Assembly: GCA_044344145.1 (NCBI GenBank)
Contig: JBIJDM010000143.1
Location: 1-7,752 of the forward strand
DNA: 7,752 bases
Direction of reading: 5' to 3'
Source of the DNA: JBAXGE01 sp044344145
GTDB lineage: Bacteria > Planctomycetota > Phycisphaerae > WQYP01
Part shown: in pieces, positions 1 to 5,821 of the stretch
Numbering within the stretch: the first letter of the stretch is position 1
How the letters are laid out: each line of letters begins with the position of its first letter
Translations under genes and position numbers: made by a program
Notes under the pieces: generated by a model
The model's database searches: none
What the model was told of the DNA's origin: nothing
Seen by the model: only the letters and a program-made list of their open reading frames with translations

Positions 1-31
1 AAAACAGCTCTGCCTGAAAAAGCGTCAGAGC

Positions 32-49
32 AACGGCCCAAAGGCCGTT
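32..49. repeat. GGCC-type palindrome (REP-like hairpin)
   Basis: Perfect inverted repeat: AACGGCC, 4-nt loop CAAA, GGCCGTT (7-bp stem). On the plus strand it is followed by TTCATTTATATA, moderately T-rich, so it could serve as a weak terminator for a gene lying left of the window. The flanking sequence has the look of the short palindromic units scattered through PVC genomes. Whether it is repeated elsewhere in this genome cannot be seen here. Confidence 0.5.
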
Positions 50-91
50 TCATTTATATACGCTTCAAATGCCGTGCCGGTTTTTCAAAGG

Positions 92-110
92 CCCCAATTA
101 CGAATTGGGG
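92..110. repeat. Perfect 8-bp palindrome with 3-nt loop
   Basis: CCCCAATT, ACG, AATTGGGG forms a perfect hairpin on either strand. It lies about 165 bp past the stop of the last minus-strand gene. The sequence following it on the minus strand (CCTTTGAAAAACC) has no T run, so it is not a standard Rho-independent terminator, though it could still stabilise the 3' end of the transcript. It directly adjoins the dispersed repeat starting near 117. Confidence 0.5.
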
Positions 111-116
111 GGACGG

Positions 117-203
117 GGGGAGTCTCACGCAACGGCGCGACGACGCGACGAAATATGCGCGGGGGGAGTTTAACCACGGAAGACACGGAGGGGCACGGAA
201 AGG
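117..203. repeat. Composite dispersed repeat, copy 1
   Basis: Two modules are fused here. The left module (about 117-171, TCTCACGCAACGGCGCGACG followed by a GCGCGGGGGGAGTT end) recurs almost unchanged at 7517-7570. The right module (about 157-203, GCGCGGGGGGAG, TTTAACCACGGAAG, then CACGGA units) recurs at 4188-4235. The right module has a rough 9-11 bp periodicity of ACGGA. Such CACGGA tracts are familiar intergenic repeats in PVC genomes; their function is unknown to me. Confidence 0.75.
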
Positions 204-274
204 GGATTTGGGGTGGTATGGGTGGTGGGCGCAGGGCCGAAAGCCAAGCATATAACACCATAAACACGGATCAA

Positions 275-691
275 TCAGTTATGAGTGGTATAGGCGATCA
301 CGACCAGAAGGAAGTGAAAGATAATGCAGGCGGCGAAGAGCCAGCGCAGGATGCGGTACCATAAGGCGCCACCGGCGATCAGACTATACAGGAAATAAAA
401 TGCCAAGTTAGCATAATAAGCCGAATACATCCAGGTCTCAAACCGGCCGTGCTGGTAAATCAGATAACGCTTTATCAATGCATCGTAGGGATATGATATG
501 AATAAAAACAATTCATTATAAGGCTGATAGTGGTCGAGAAAAAACCATGGGAATAACCAATCTATAACTACCGGTAGGTAATAGGGCACAAAATTGAGGA
601 GCATGAACACCGTGAATAAGACCCATTTGGCCCGGTTGCTCAGTTTTTTAGGCTGGACGGCTGCGTAGGGTACGACGTTGGGTGAGGCCAT
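275..691 (-). CDS. Small aromatic-rich integral membrane protein, unknown function
   Basis: A 138-residue protein starting MASPNVVPYAAVQPKKLSNR. The start at 691 is fixed by a perfect AAGGAGG at 699-705, 7 nt upstream; a longer in-frame reading back into the preceding gene gives a Pro/Arg-rich shadow and is rejected. A basic N-terminus (PKKLSNRAK, residues 15-23) is followed by hydrophobic segments at about 23-50 (probably one helix plus a re-entrant or second short one, WVLFTVFMLLNFVPYYLP), 94-113 and 115-135. The middle (55-93) is unusually rich in Tyr and Phe (PYNELFLFISYPYDAL). I predict three, possibly four, membrane passes. I do not recognise a family. It lies 32 bp after the aminotransferase stop, so it is probably the last gene of that transcription unit. 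Its DNA is visibly more AT-rich than the aminotransferase and lyase genes, partly because of the hydrophobic content but possibly also a different origin. Confidence 0.8.
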   Translation of the reverse strand: MASPNVVPYAAVQPKKLSNRAKWVLFTVFMLLNFVPYYLPVVIDWLFPWFFLDHYQPYNELFLFISYPYDALIKRYLIYQHGRFETWMYSAYYANLAFYFLYSLIAGGALWYRILRWLFAACIIFHFLLVVIAYTTHN

Positions 692-698
692 GGTGGGT

Positions 699-705
699 CC
701 TCCTT
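699..705 (-). promoter_or_regulatory. Strong Shine-Dalgarno for the small membrane protein
   Basis: AAGGAGG on the minus strand, 7 nt before the ATG at 691-689. It decides the start and shows that this short gene is independently translated rather than being the tail of a longer overlapping frame. Confidence 0.8.
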
Positions 706-723
706 CGTAGGTGCGCTCGGGCG

Positions 724-1833
724 TTATTGGTAGAAGGCCAGGACGGTGTCGGCGACGCGGGTGATTTGGGCGTCGGTTAGTTCGGGGTAAATGGGCAGCG
801 CGAGGACTTCGGCGCAGGCTTGTTCGGTGTGGGGGAACTGGCCGGGTTTGTAGCCGAGGTTGGCGAAGCATTCCTGCAGGTGCAGGGAGCGGGGGTAGTA
901 GATGTTGCAGCCGACGCCGTGTTTGGTCAGGTGGTCGCGGAGGGCGTCGCGTTTGGGGGCGCGGATGACGTACTGGTGGTAGACGTGGTGGTTGCCCGGG
1001 GCGGTGACGGGGGCAATGACAGCGCTGCCGGCGAAGCGCTGGTTGTAGTAGGCCCCGATAGCGCGGCGGCGGTTGTTCCACTGGTCCAGATATTTCAGTT
1101 TCACTTCCAGAATGGCGCATTGGATGGCGTCGAGGCGGAAGTTTCCGCCGACGAATTCGTGGTGATAGCGCGAGGTTTCGCCGTGCTGGCGGGTTTGTTT
1201 GAAGCGCGCGGCCAGGGTGGCATCGCGGGTAATCAGGGCGCCGCCGTCGCCGTAGGCGCCGAGGTTTTTGGTGGGGTAGAAGCTCAGGGCCGCACAGCGC
1301 GAATGGGTGCCCATGACCGCGCCATTGGCGTCGCGGGCGCCGATGCTCTGGGCGGAATCTTCGATCACCGGCAGGTTATGACGGCAGGCGATTTCGGCTA
1401 ACTGCAGGGCATTGACCATCTGGCCGAACAGATGCACGGGCATGATGGCGCCGGTGGCGGGGGTGATGGCCGCGGCCACGGCGGGGAGGTTGATCAGGAA
1501 GGTGTCGGGATCAATGTCCACAAAGACGGGTTTGGCGCCGGTGCGGGCGATGGTGCCGGCGGTGGCGAAGAAGGTGAACGGCGTAGTGATGACTTCCGCG
1601 CCCGCGCCGATGCCCAGCGCCATCAGCGCGGCCAGCAGGGCGTCGGTGCCCGAGGAGATGGCCACGGCGTGGGCGCCGTGCAGGGCGCCGAGTTTTTGTT
1701 CGAAGCTTTCCACGGCCCAGCCGCCGGTGAATTGCTGGCTTTCCAATACCTTGATGACGGCGGCCTCGATTTCGGGGCGCAACATTTGGTATTGGGTGGC
1801 CAGTTCAAACAACGGGACGTTGGGAGTGCTCAT
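724..1833 (-). CDS. DegT/DnrJ/EryC1/StrS family PLP-dependent aminotransferase
   Basis: A 369-residue protein of the usual length for fold-type I sugar aminotransferases that use a 4-keto or 3-keto nucleotide sugar, glutamate and PLP. Visible landmarks: SSGTDALL at 60-67 (phosphate-binding loop), TPFTFFAT near 84-91, PVHLFGQ at 132-138, PVIEDSAQSIGA at 155-166 with Asp159 expected to hold the pyridine nitrogen, and SFYPTKNLG at 184-192 with Lys189 as the Schiff-base lysine. GGNFRLDAIQCAIL (229-242) and the NIYYPRSLHLQ block (310-320) are also typical. All expected catalytic residues are present. The substrate cannot be told from sequence; WbpE/WlbC-like or 4-amino-4,6-dideoxysugar-forming relatives are candidates. 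No glycosyltransferase or other sugar-pathway gene lies nearby. Its ATG overlaps the stop of the upstream threonine ammonia-lyase (ATGA), with AAAGGAAG as a modest ribosome binding site, implying translational coupling. Confidence 0.95.
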   Translation of the reverse strand: MSTPNVPLFELATQYQMLRPEIEAAVIKVLESQQFTGGWAVESFEQKLGALHGAHAVAISSGTDALLAALMALGIGAGAEVITTPFTFFATAGTIARTGAKPVFVDIDPDTFLINLPAVAAAITPATGAIMPVHLFGQMVNALQLAEIACRHNLPVIEDSAQSIGARDANGAVMGTHSRCAALSFYPTKNLGAYGDGGALITRDATLAARFKQTRQHGETSRYHHEFVGGNFRLDAIQCAILEVKLKYLDQWNNRRRAIGAYYNQRFAGSAVIAPVTAPGNHHVYHQYVIRAPKRDALRDHLTKHGVGCNIYYPRSLHLQECFANLGYKPGQFPHTEQACAEVLALPIYPELTDAQITRVADTVLAFYQ

Positions 1834-3083
1834 GCGCTTCCTTTCGGCGCGCCGGCCGCCAGATTGGCCAGCGCTCGGTTAAATTCGATGCCCTGTTGGG
1901 TCAGGGCGGCTAAGACCTCTTGCACATGCGCGAGGTCACGAGTTTCCATGGTAATGGAAATTTCGGTCATGGCAACATCGCGCGGGCCAAAAAGCCGTTC
2001 GTGGAAAATCTCTTTGACATTGGCCCCGGCGGCGGCGAGGACTTCCAGCAAACGGGCCAGCGAGCCGGGCCGGTCGGCGACTTTGAAATCCAGCCGGAGC
2101 ATGCGGCCGGTCTGGGCCAGGCCGCGTTCGATGATGCGGGAAAGAATGGTGACATCAATATTGCCGCCGCAGAGGATCAGCACGGTGGGGCCGGGTTGCA
2201 GGCGGCCGGTGGCGGCGAGTTGGGTGGCGGCGGCCAGCGATACGGCGCCAGCGCCTTCGACGACGGTCTTTTCCAGTTCCAGCAGTTGCAGGATGGCGGT
2301 GGCGATTTCAGGTTCTTCGACCAGCACGACTTCATCCACCTTGCCGCGAATGAGATCAAAGCAATATTGGCCCATTTCGGCCACGGCCAGACCATCGGCC
2401 AGCGTGGGGCGGGTGGTGACGCGGGTGACCTTGCCGGCGGTCAGCGAGGCATGCAGCGAGGGGGCATTAGCGGCTTCGACGCCGAAGATGCGGGTTTGGG
2501 GGCGCAGGGCCTTGAGGACGGTGCAGACGCCCGCCAGCAAACCGCCGCCGCCGACGGGGACGATGAGGTTGGCGACATGGGGGACATCTTCGAGAATTTC
2601 CAGCGCCATGGTGCCCTGGCCGGCGATGATTTGGGGGTCGTCGAAGGCGGGGATGAAGGCCCGGCCAGAGGCTTGGCTTAATTGCAGCGCATGGCTGCGG
2701 GCGGAATCAAAATCCTCGCCGTGGAGGATGACTTCCGCGCCGAAGGTGCGGCAATTGCTGACCTTGACCAGCGGCGCCCAGCGGGGCATGACGACGGTGA
2801 CGGGGATGCCCAGTTCGCGGCCATGGTAACTCAGGCCCAGGGCATGATTGCCGGCACTGGCGGCGACCACGCCAGCGGCGCGTTGGGCGGGGGTCAATAA
2901 CATTAATTTGTTGCGCGCCCCGCGTTCCTTGAAGCTGCCGGTCATTTGCAGATGGTCGAGCTTGCAGAAGATTTCGCTGTGGCAGAGTTGGCTCAGGGAC
3001 AGCGAATAGGGGCACGGGCTGCGGTAGATGACCGAACCGATGCACTGGCGTGCGGCCTGGATGTCAGCCAGGGTAACACTCAT
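1830..3083 (-). CDS. ilvA: Threonine ammonia-lyase (threonine dehydratase) with C-terminal ACT domain
   Basis: A 417-residue fold-type II PLP enzyme that deaminates threonine to 2-oxobutanoate and ammonia, the entry step of isoleucine synthesis, or serves threonine/serine catabolism. The catalytic domain (about 1-320) has TGSFKERGARNK at 48-59 with Lys52 as the PLP lysine, SAGNHALG at 76-83, the tetraglycine phosphate loop PVGGGGLLAG at 176-185, VEGAGAVSLAA from 275, and CGGNID at 305-310. A single ACT domain begins near 329 (RLDFKVADRPGSLARLLEVL), matching the medium-length threonine ammonia-lyase type rather than the longer two-ACT-like form of E. coli IlvA. Allosteric control by an amino acid is expected from the ACT domain, but the ligand is not deducible. 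Start at 3083 follows a perfect AAGGAGGT 4 nt upstream. It lies 57 bp after the YhaM-like gene and overlaps the aminotransferase start by 4 nt. No other isoleucine pathway gene is in the window, so ilvA describes the family rather than a proven biosynthetic role. Confidence 0.93.
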   Translation of the reverse strand: MSVTLADIQAARQCIGSVIYRSPCPYSLSLSQLCHSEIFCKLDHLQMTGSFKERGARNKLMLLTPAQRAAGVVAASAGNHALGLSYHGRELGIPVTVVMPRWAPLVKVSNCRTFGAEVILHGEDFDSARSHALQLSQASGRAFIPAFDDPQIIAGQGTMALEILEDVPHVANLIVPVGGGGLLAGVCTVLKALRPQTRIFGVEAANAPSLHASLTAGKVTRVTTRPTLADGLAVAEMGQYCFDLIRGKVDEVVLVEEPEIATAILQLLELEKTVVEGAGAVSLAAATQLAATGRLQPGPTVLILCGGNIDVTILSRIIERGLAQTGRMLRLDFKVADRPGSLARLLEVLAAAGANVKEIFHERLFGPRDVAMTEISITMETRDLAHVQEVLAALTQQGIEFNRALANLAAGAPKGSA

Positions 3084-3140
3084 GCGTACCTCCTTCCCGA
3101 TGGGTGCCGGGGGGCTGGGTAAAAAGCGGTCGGCGGGGCC

Positions 3141-4115
3141 TTAGCCCTGCGTGACCGTGGGGCGATACAACTTGGTTTCAAAGGCCCGCTGGTATTCGGT
3201 CCAGGTGCTGTCTTCGCAGGGGGCGTTGACGGCGTCGAGGGCCATGCGGGTCTTGGCGTCGAGGTTATCAATCAGGTTGATGAGGATCGCCTCGGGCGTT
3301 TTGGGCACAATGGGCGAGCCGAATTCGGGCACACCGTGGTGCGACAGCAGAATATGTTCCAGCACCGTCAGCAATTCCTTGCGGATGGGGGTGCCGCGCT
3401 GGGTGGCGAGGGTGGCGGCTTTCTGGTTGAGCCAGACGACGCCCATGACGATATGGCCAACGAGCTTGCCGGCGTCGGAATAATCAAAGCCGACGGTGTA
3501 GGTGAGTTCGCGGGTCTTGGCCAGATCATGCAGGAACAGGCCGGTGAGGACGAGGTCCTGGTCAATATCGGCGTAGCGCGGGCAGATGAGCGTGGCCAGT
3601 TCCAGCAGGTCGTGGGTGTGTTCGAGCAGCCCGCCGATCCAGGCATGGTGCATCGCGGCGGCGGCGGGGGCGATGGTGAAGAGTTTCATCAGTTCGGCAT
3701 CGTCGAGATAGCACTGCAGCAGGGCCTTGAGGTCGGCATCGCGCACGGTGGCGAGGATTTCCTTGACCCGGGCGAACATCTGGGGGACGCTGCGCTGGGT
3801 GCTGCGGATGAGTTCGGAAATGTCAATTTTGCTGTAATCGGTGATGGGCACGATGCTGTCGGCAACGAGCTGGAGGTGGCCCTGATAGTTTTCGACGCGG
3901 CCTTTGACGTGGACATAGCCGCTGGTGGGGAGCTTGTCATACATGTCGCGCGGGGCGTTCCAGAGGCGCAGGTTGATGCGGCCGGTGGCATCGCCACAGT
4001 CGGCCTTAATGTAGATTTTATTGGTCGAGGTGGTGCCGAGCTGCTTATCCGAAAGGATGAAGCTCTGGTCCAGATAATCGCCATCGTGTAACTGACTGAT
4101 TGCAATCCGCGGCAT
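3141..4115 (-). CDS. yhaM: YhaM-like 3'-5' exoribonuclease, OB-fold plus HD domain
   Basis: A 324-residue cytoplasmic protein close to the length of Bacillus YhaM (CBF1-type), a metal-dependent 3'-5' exonuclease on RNA and single-stranded DNA. The N-terminal part (about 1-95) looks like an OB-fold nucleic-acid-binding domain (KIYIKADCGDATGRINLRLW, then YVHVKGRVENYQGHLQL). The HD domain follows: HHAWIGGLLEHT at 156-167, FLHDLAK at 194-200 with the His196-Asp197 pair, His221 in VGHIVMG, LLSHHG at 256-261, and the YhaM-typical PEFGSP...TPEA...LIDNLDAKT run ending near 289. All metal ligands expected of the family appear present. Start 4115 is chosen because AAGGAG lies 6 nt upstream (4122-4127) and the family match begins there; a longer reading to 4226 would translate a dispersed repeat. 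The 72 bp between the repeat and the start could carry a promoter (TATTCT is a weak -10 candidate). It is first of a close series with ilvA and the aminotransferase. Confidence 0.9.
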   Translation of the reverse strand: MPRIAISQLHDGDYLDQSFILSDKQLGTTSTNKIYIKADCGDATGRINLRLWNAPRDMYDKLPTSGYVHVKGRVENYQGHLQLVADSIVPITDYSKIDISELIRSTQRSVPQMFARVKEILATVRDADLKALLQCYLDDAELMKLFTIAPAAAAMHHAWIGGLLEHTHDLLELATLICPRYADIDQDLVLTGLFLHDLAKTRELTYTVGFDYSDAGKLVGHIVMGVVWLNQKAATLATQRGTPIRKELLTVLEHILLSHHGVPEFGSPIVPKTPEAILINLIDNLDAKTRMALDAVNAPCEDSTWTEYQRAFETKLYRPTVTQG

Positions 4116-4121
4116 TAGGTG

Positions 4122-4127
4122 CTCCTT
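4122..4127 (-). promoter_or_regulatory. Shine-Dalgarno that fixes the yhaM start
   Basis: AAGGAG on the minus strand, 6 nt before the ATG at 4115-4113. It excludes the 37-residue in-frame extension, which would be encoded by the repeat at 4188-4235. Confidence 0.75.
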
Positions 4128-4187
4128 GAGCAAAGAATAACGCACCAAGGTATGCGAAAACGGGTGAATATGCCAGCGCGCGAGGGA

Positions 4188-4235
4188 GCGCGGGGGGAGG
4201 TTTAACCACGGAAGGCACGGAAGCACACGGAAAGG
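4188..4235. repeat. CACGGA-type dispersed repeat, copy 2
   Basis: GCGCGGGGGGAGGTTTAACC followed by three ACGGAA units (about 10 bp apart) and AAGG. It matches 157-203 with few changes. It lies 8 bp past the stop of paralog B and 72 bp before yhaM, in the only sizeable gap inside the gene series. A short hairpin (CGCGC, 6-nt loop, GCGCG; 4177-4192) abuts it. It may mark the boundary between two transcription units. Confidence 0.75.
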
Positions 4236-4243
4236 TCCGGGGG

Positions 4244-5791
4244 TTAGTTGTTTTGGTGGGCGGTGATGTCGCTGTGGGTGGAGCCGTTATCGTCTTGTTG
4301 GTTGCGGCCTACGCTGTAGAGTTTGTAGCCGGTGGTTTGGGGTTGGTAGATGAAGGGTTGGGGGCGGAAGGGGTCGGTGATGGTTTCGACGGGCAGGTTC
4401 AGGTCGGAGAGTTGCTGGGGGTACTGGCCGTGGGCGAGTTTGTAGTCGCGCAGGCGGAAGGTGATTTGGGTGAGGCGTTTTTGGCTGAGGGTGGAATCGG
4501 CGTATTGGATGATGGAGGTGGGATTATCGCTTAGAGTGAGACTCAAGAGGAGGTCATCGTAGCTGGCCAAGGGGGTGTTTAGGTGCGTGGTGCGGAAGTC
4601 CTGAGCGGCGGAGAGGGTGGCGGCGCCGCCCTGAGTTTGATAGGTCTGGGCGAGGAGAGTGTAATATTGGTTGGTGAGGCGCAAGCTGCGGTTGTAGTCG
4701 GCGATGAGATAGTTCGCCCCGGCCCACGGCGTGTACCAACAGGCGGTGGCGGTGTGTTTTTCCGCCATGAGGCAAAGCAAATCCAGCGCGGACCAGCGCT
4801 GGGATTGCGTGAGTAAATCCGCCACGGACGGGGCGGTGGGCAGATCGGTCAGGAGGGCCTCCAAGGCGGTGGCCTGCTCGGGTGTCAGTGGGGTGCCGCA
4901 GGCGGCAATCATGAGTTGATAACCTTGGCGTTCCAGCGTGTGGCCAATGATGAACATAATATACCGGTCAGATTGCTGATAGAGTCGGCCCAGCCGCAGC
5001 AGCGTACGGATGGCGCTGCGCACTTCGGCGTGGCGGCCATGGCCCAGATCGAGATAACCCTGAGCCAGCACCGCTCGGGCATAATGTCGGCCTGCGGAGA
5101 GTTGGTCGCTATCGCTGCCGAACAGGTTTAGCCGATCGGCCGTGGGGAACTGGTCCAGACCGGGGGTTTGTGTGGGGGCGTCGGGAGCGCAGACGAAACG
5201 CGGAACATAGTAATGGGACTTTTCTGCGGCCCGGACCAGCAAGGCCATGACGGGGCGCTGGGTTTCCAGCCATTGCGCGGCGAACGGGAATTGCTCGGCC
5301 TGCCAAGGTTGGGTTTGGAGTTGGTAGGCAAAATCGTAGACCGCCTGGGTTTGGGCTTGGGTGAGATCGGCGAAATCAAGCTTCTGGTTTTTACACCAAG
5401 CGTGTTCGAGGCTATCGTTGGGGTCGAGTTTTAATTCGGTGTAGGTGGTGCCCAACGCTTGCGCATAGATCGGCCCGCGCAGGTTATCCAGCAGGGGCAA
5501 CAAAACGAGCGCGGCGTTGTTGTCGGGGGTGACGCCGGCGCTGTAGGTATTGGCTACGGCTTGCAGGTAATCGGGGTGGCCGTTGGGGCGCAGGGGGGTG
5601 ACCAGCGCGGTGGTTTCGGGGCTGAGGATGATTTGGCGTTTTTGCCACGAACGATAGGCCTCGAGGCTGTAGTTAAGGGCGACGAGGCCGGCGAACCCCA
5701 GCAGCACCACGCCTACCCGGCGCCAGCCGCGCGCGGTGAGCCAGAAGAAACGTTTGGGCTTGATGGGTACGGCAGTGGCAGCGGTGGTCAT
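4244..5791 (-). CDS. Membrane-anchored protein with pseudopilin-like C-terminal tail, paralog B
   Basis: A 515-residue protein, tandem paralog of the gene just upstream. The start ATG at 5791 is preceded by GGAG at 6 nt and aligns with the paralog; a GTG one codon earlier is too close to the ribosome binding site. A basic cytosolic stretch VPIKPKRFFWLTARGWRR (residues 8-25) precedes one membrane helix (about 26-45); the positive-inside rule puts the rest outside the cytoplasm. Landmarks: SAGVTPDNNAA at 85-95, PW and FP at 162-169, YYVP at 194-197, LRLGRLYQQSDR at 265-276, and LRLTNQYY near 370-377. The tail (about 438-509) has an amphipathic helix (RLTQITFRLRDYKLAHGQYP), DPF at 473-475, LYSVG at 491-495 and Asp500-Asp501, resembling the C-terminal domain of GspG-type pseudopilins. 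There is no prepilin cleavage site. I recall this arrangement from uncharacterised planctomycete proteins; its function is unknown. Confidence 0.9.
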   Translation of the reverse strand: MTTAATAVPIKPKRFFWLTARGWRRVGVVLLGFAGLVALNYSLEAYRSWQKRQIILSPETTALVTPLRPNGHPDYLQAVANTYSAGVTPDNNAALVLLPLLDNLRGPIYAQALGTTYTELKLDPNDSLEHAWCKNQKLDFADLTQAQTQAVYDFAYQLQTQPWQAEQFPFAAQWLETQRPVMALLVRAAEKSHYYVPRFVCAPDAPTQTPGLDQFPTADRLNLFGSDSDQLSAGRHYARAVLAQGYLDLGHGRHAEVRSAIRTLLRLGRLYQQSDRYIMFIIGHTLERQGYQLMIAACGTPLTPEQATALEALLTDLPTAPSVADLLTQSQRWSALDLLCLMAEKHTATACWYTPWAGANYLIADYNRSLRLTNQYYTLLAQTYQTQGGAATLSAAQDFRTTHLNTPLASYDDLLLSLTLSDNPTSIIQYADSTLSQKRLTQITFRLRDYKLAHGQYPQQLSDLNLPVETITDPFRPQPFIYQPQTTGYKLYSVGRNQQDDNGSTHSDITAHQNN

Positions 5792-5797
5792 CACGGG

Positions 5798-5801
5798 CTC
5801 C
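5798..5801 (-). promoter_or_regulatory. Ribosome binding site deciding the paralog B start
   Basis: GGAG on the minus strand lies 3 nt before a GTG and 6 nt before the adjoining ATG. The same GGAGCCC-RTG-ATG layout precedes paralog A, so the second codon (5791) is the better start in both. Confidence 0.6.
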
Positions 5802-5821
5802 GGGTTACGTTTAGCGGACGA

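Larger units (their letters stand above)
1..274. other. Non-coding, repeat-rich left flank
   Basis: No credible gene is visible between the left edge and the stop of the small membrane protein gene. The stretch is a patchwork of a GGCC palindrome (32-49), an AT/GC palindrome (92-110), a CGACGC-type repeat joined to a CACGGA-type repeat (about 117-203), and G-rich unique sequence (204-274). It lies downstream of the minus-strand genes, so it should contain the 3' end of their transcript. No canonical intrinsic terminator (GC stem followed directly by a T run) is present on the minus strand. Open frames through it have a composition typical of repeats read as protein, not of genes. Confidence 0.7.

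Noticed and set aside
32..49. Intrinsic terminator for the minus-strand unit
   Set aside because: On the minus strand the hairpin is followed by GCTCTGACGC before any T run, so the geometry is wrong.
74..364. Plus-strand 96-codon open frame in the left flank
   Set aside because: Its sequence (LTTEDTEGHGKG and similar) is the dispersed repeat read as protein, and it runs antisense into the membrane protein gene.
692..1120. N-terminal extension of the small membrane protein into the aminotransferase gene
   Set aside because: The extra 143 residues are a Pro/Arg-rich shadow of the aminotransferase in another frame, and a perfect AAGGAGG precedes the internal ATG at 691.
1432..2829. Long plus-strand open frame (465 codons) opposite the threonine ammonia-lyase and aminotransferase genes
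   Set aside because: It spans two genes with clear catalytic motifs on the other strand, is rich in Ser/Ala/Gly/Arg low-complexity sequence, and has no recognisable domain. GC-rich codon third positions on the minus strand suppress stops here.
3336..4091. Plus-strand open frame (251 codons) opposite the YhaM-like gene
   Set aside because: Gly/Asp/Val-rich shadow lacking domain signals, entirely antisense to a convincing OB-fold/HD protein.
4116..4226. 37-residue N-terminal extension of the YhaM-like protein
   Set aside because: It would translate the dispersed CACGGA repeat; the ribosome binding site and family similarity begin at 4115.
4205..4235. CRISPR-like short tandem repeat
   Set aside because: The units are 10 bp with no spacers; this is a degenerate ACGGAA tract, not repeat-spacer structure.
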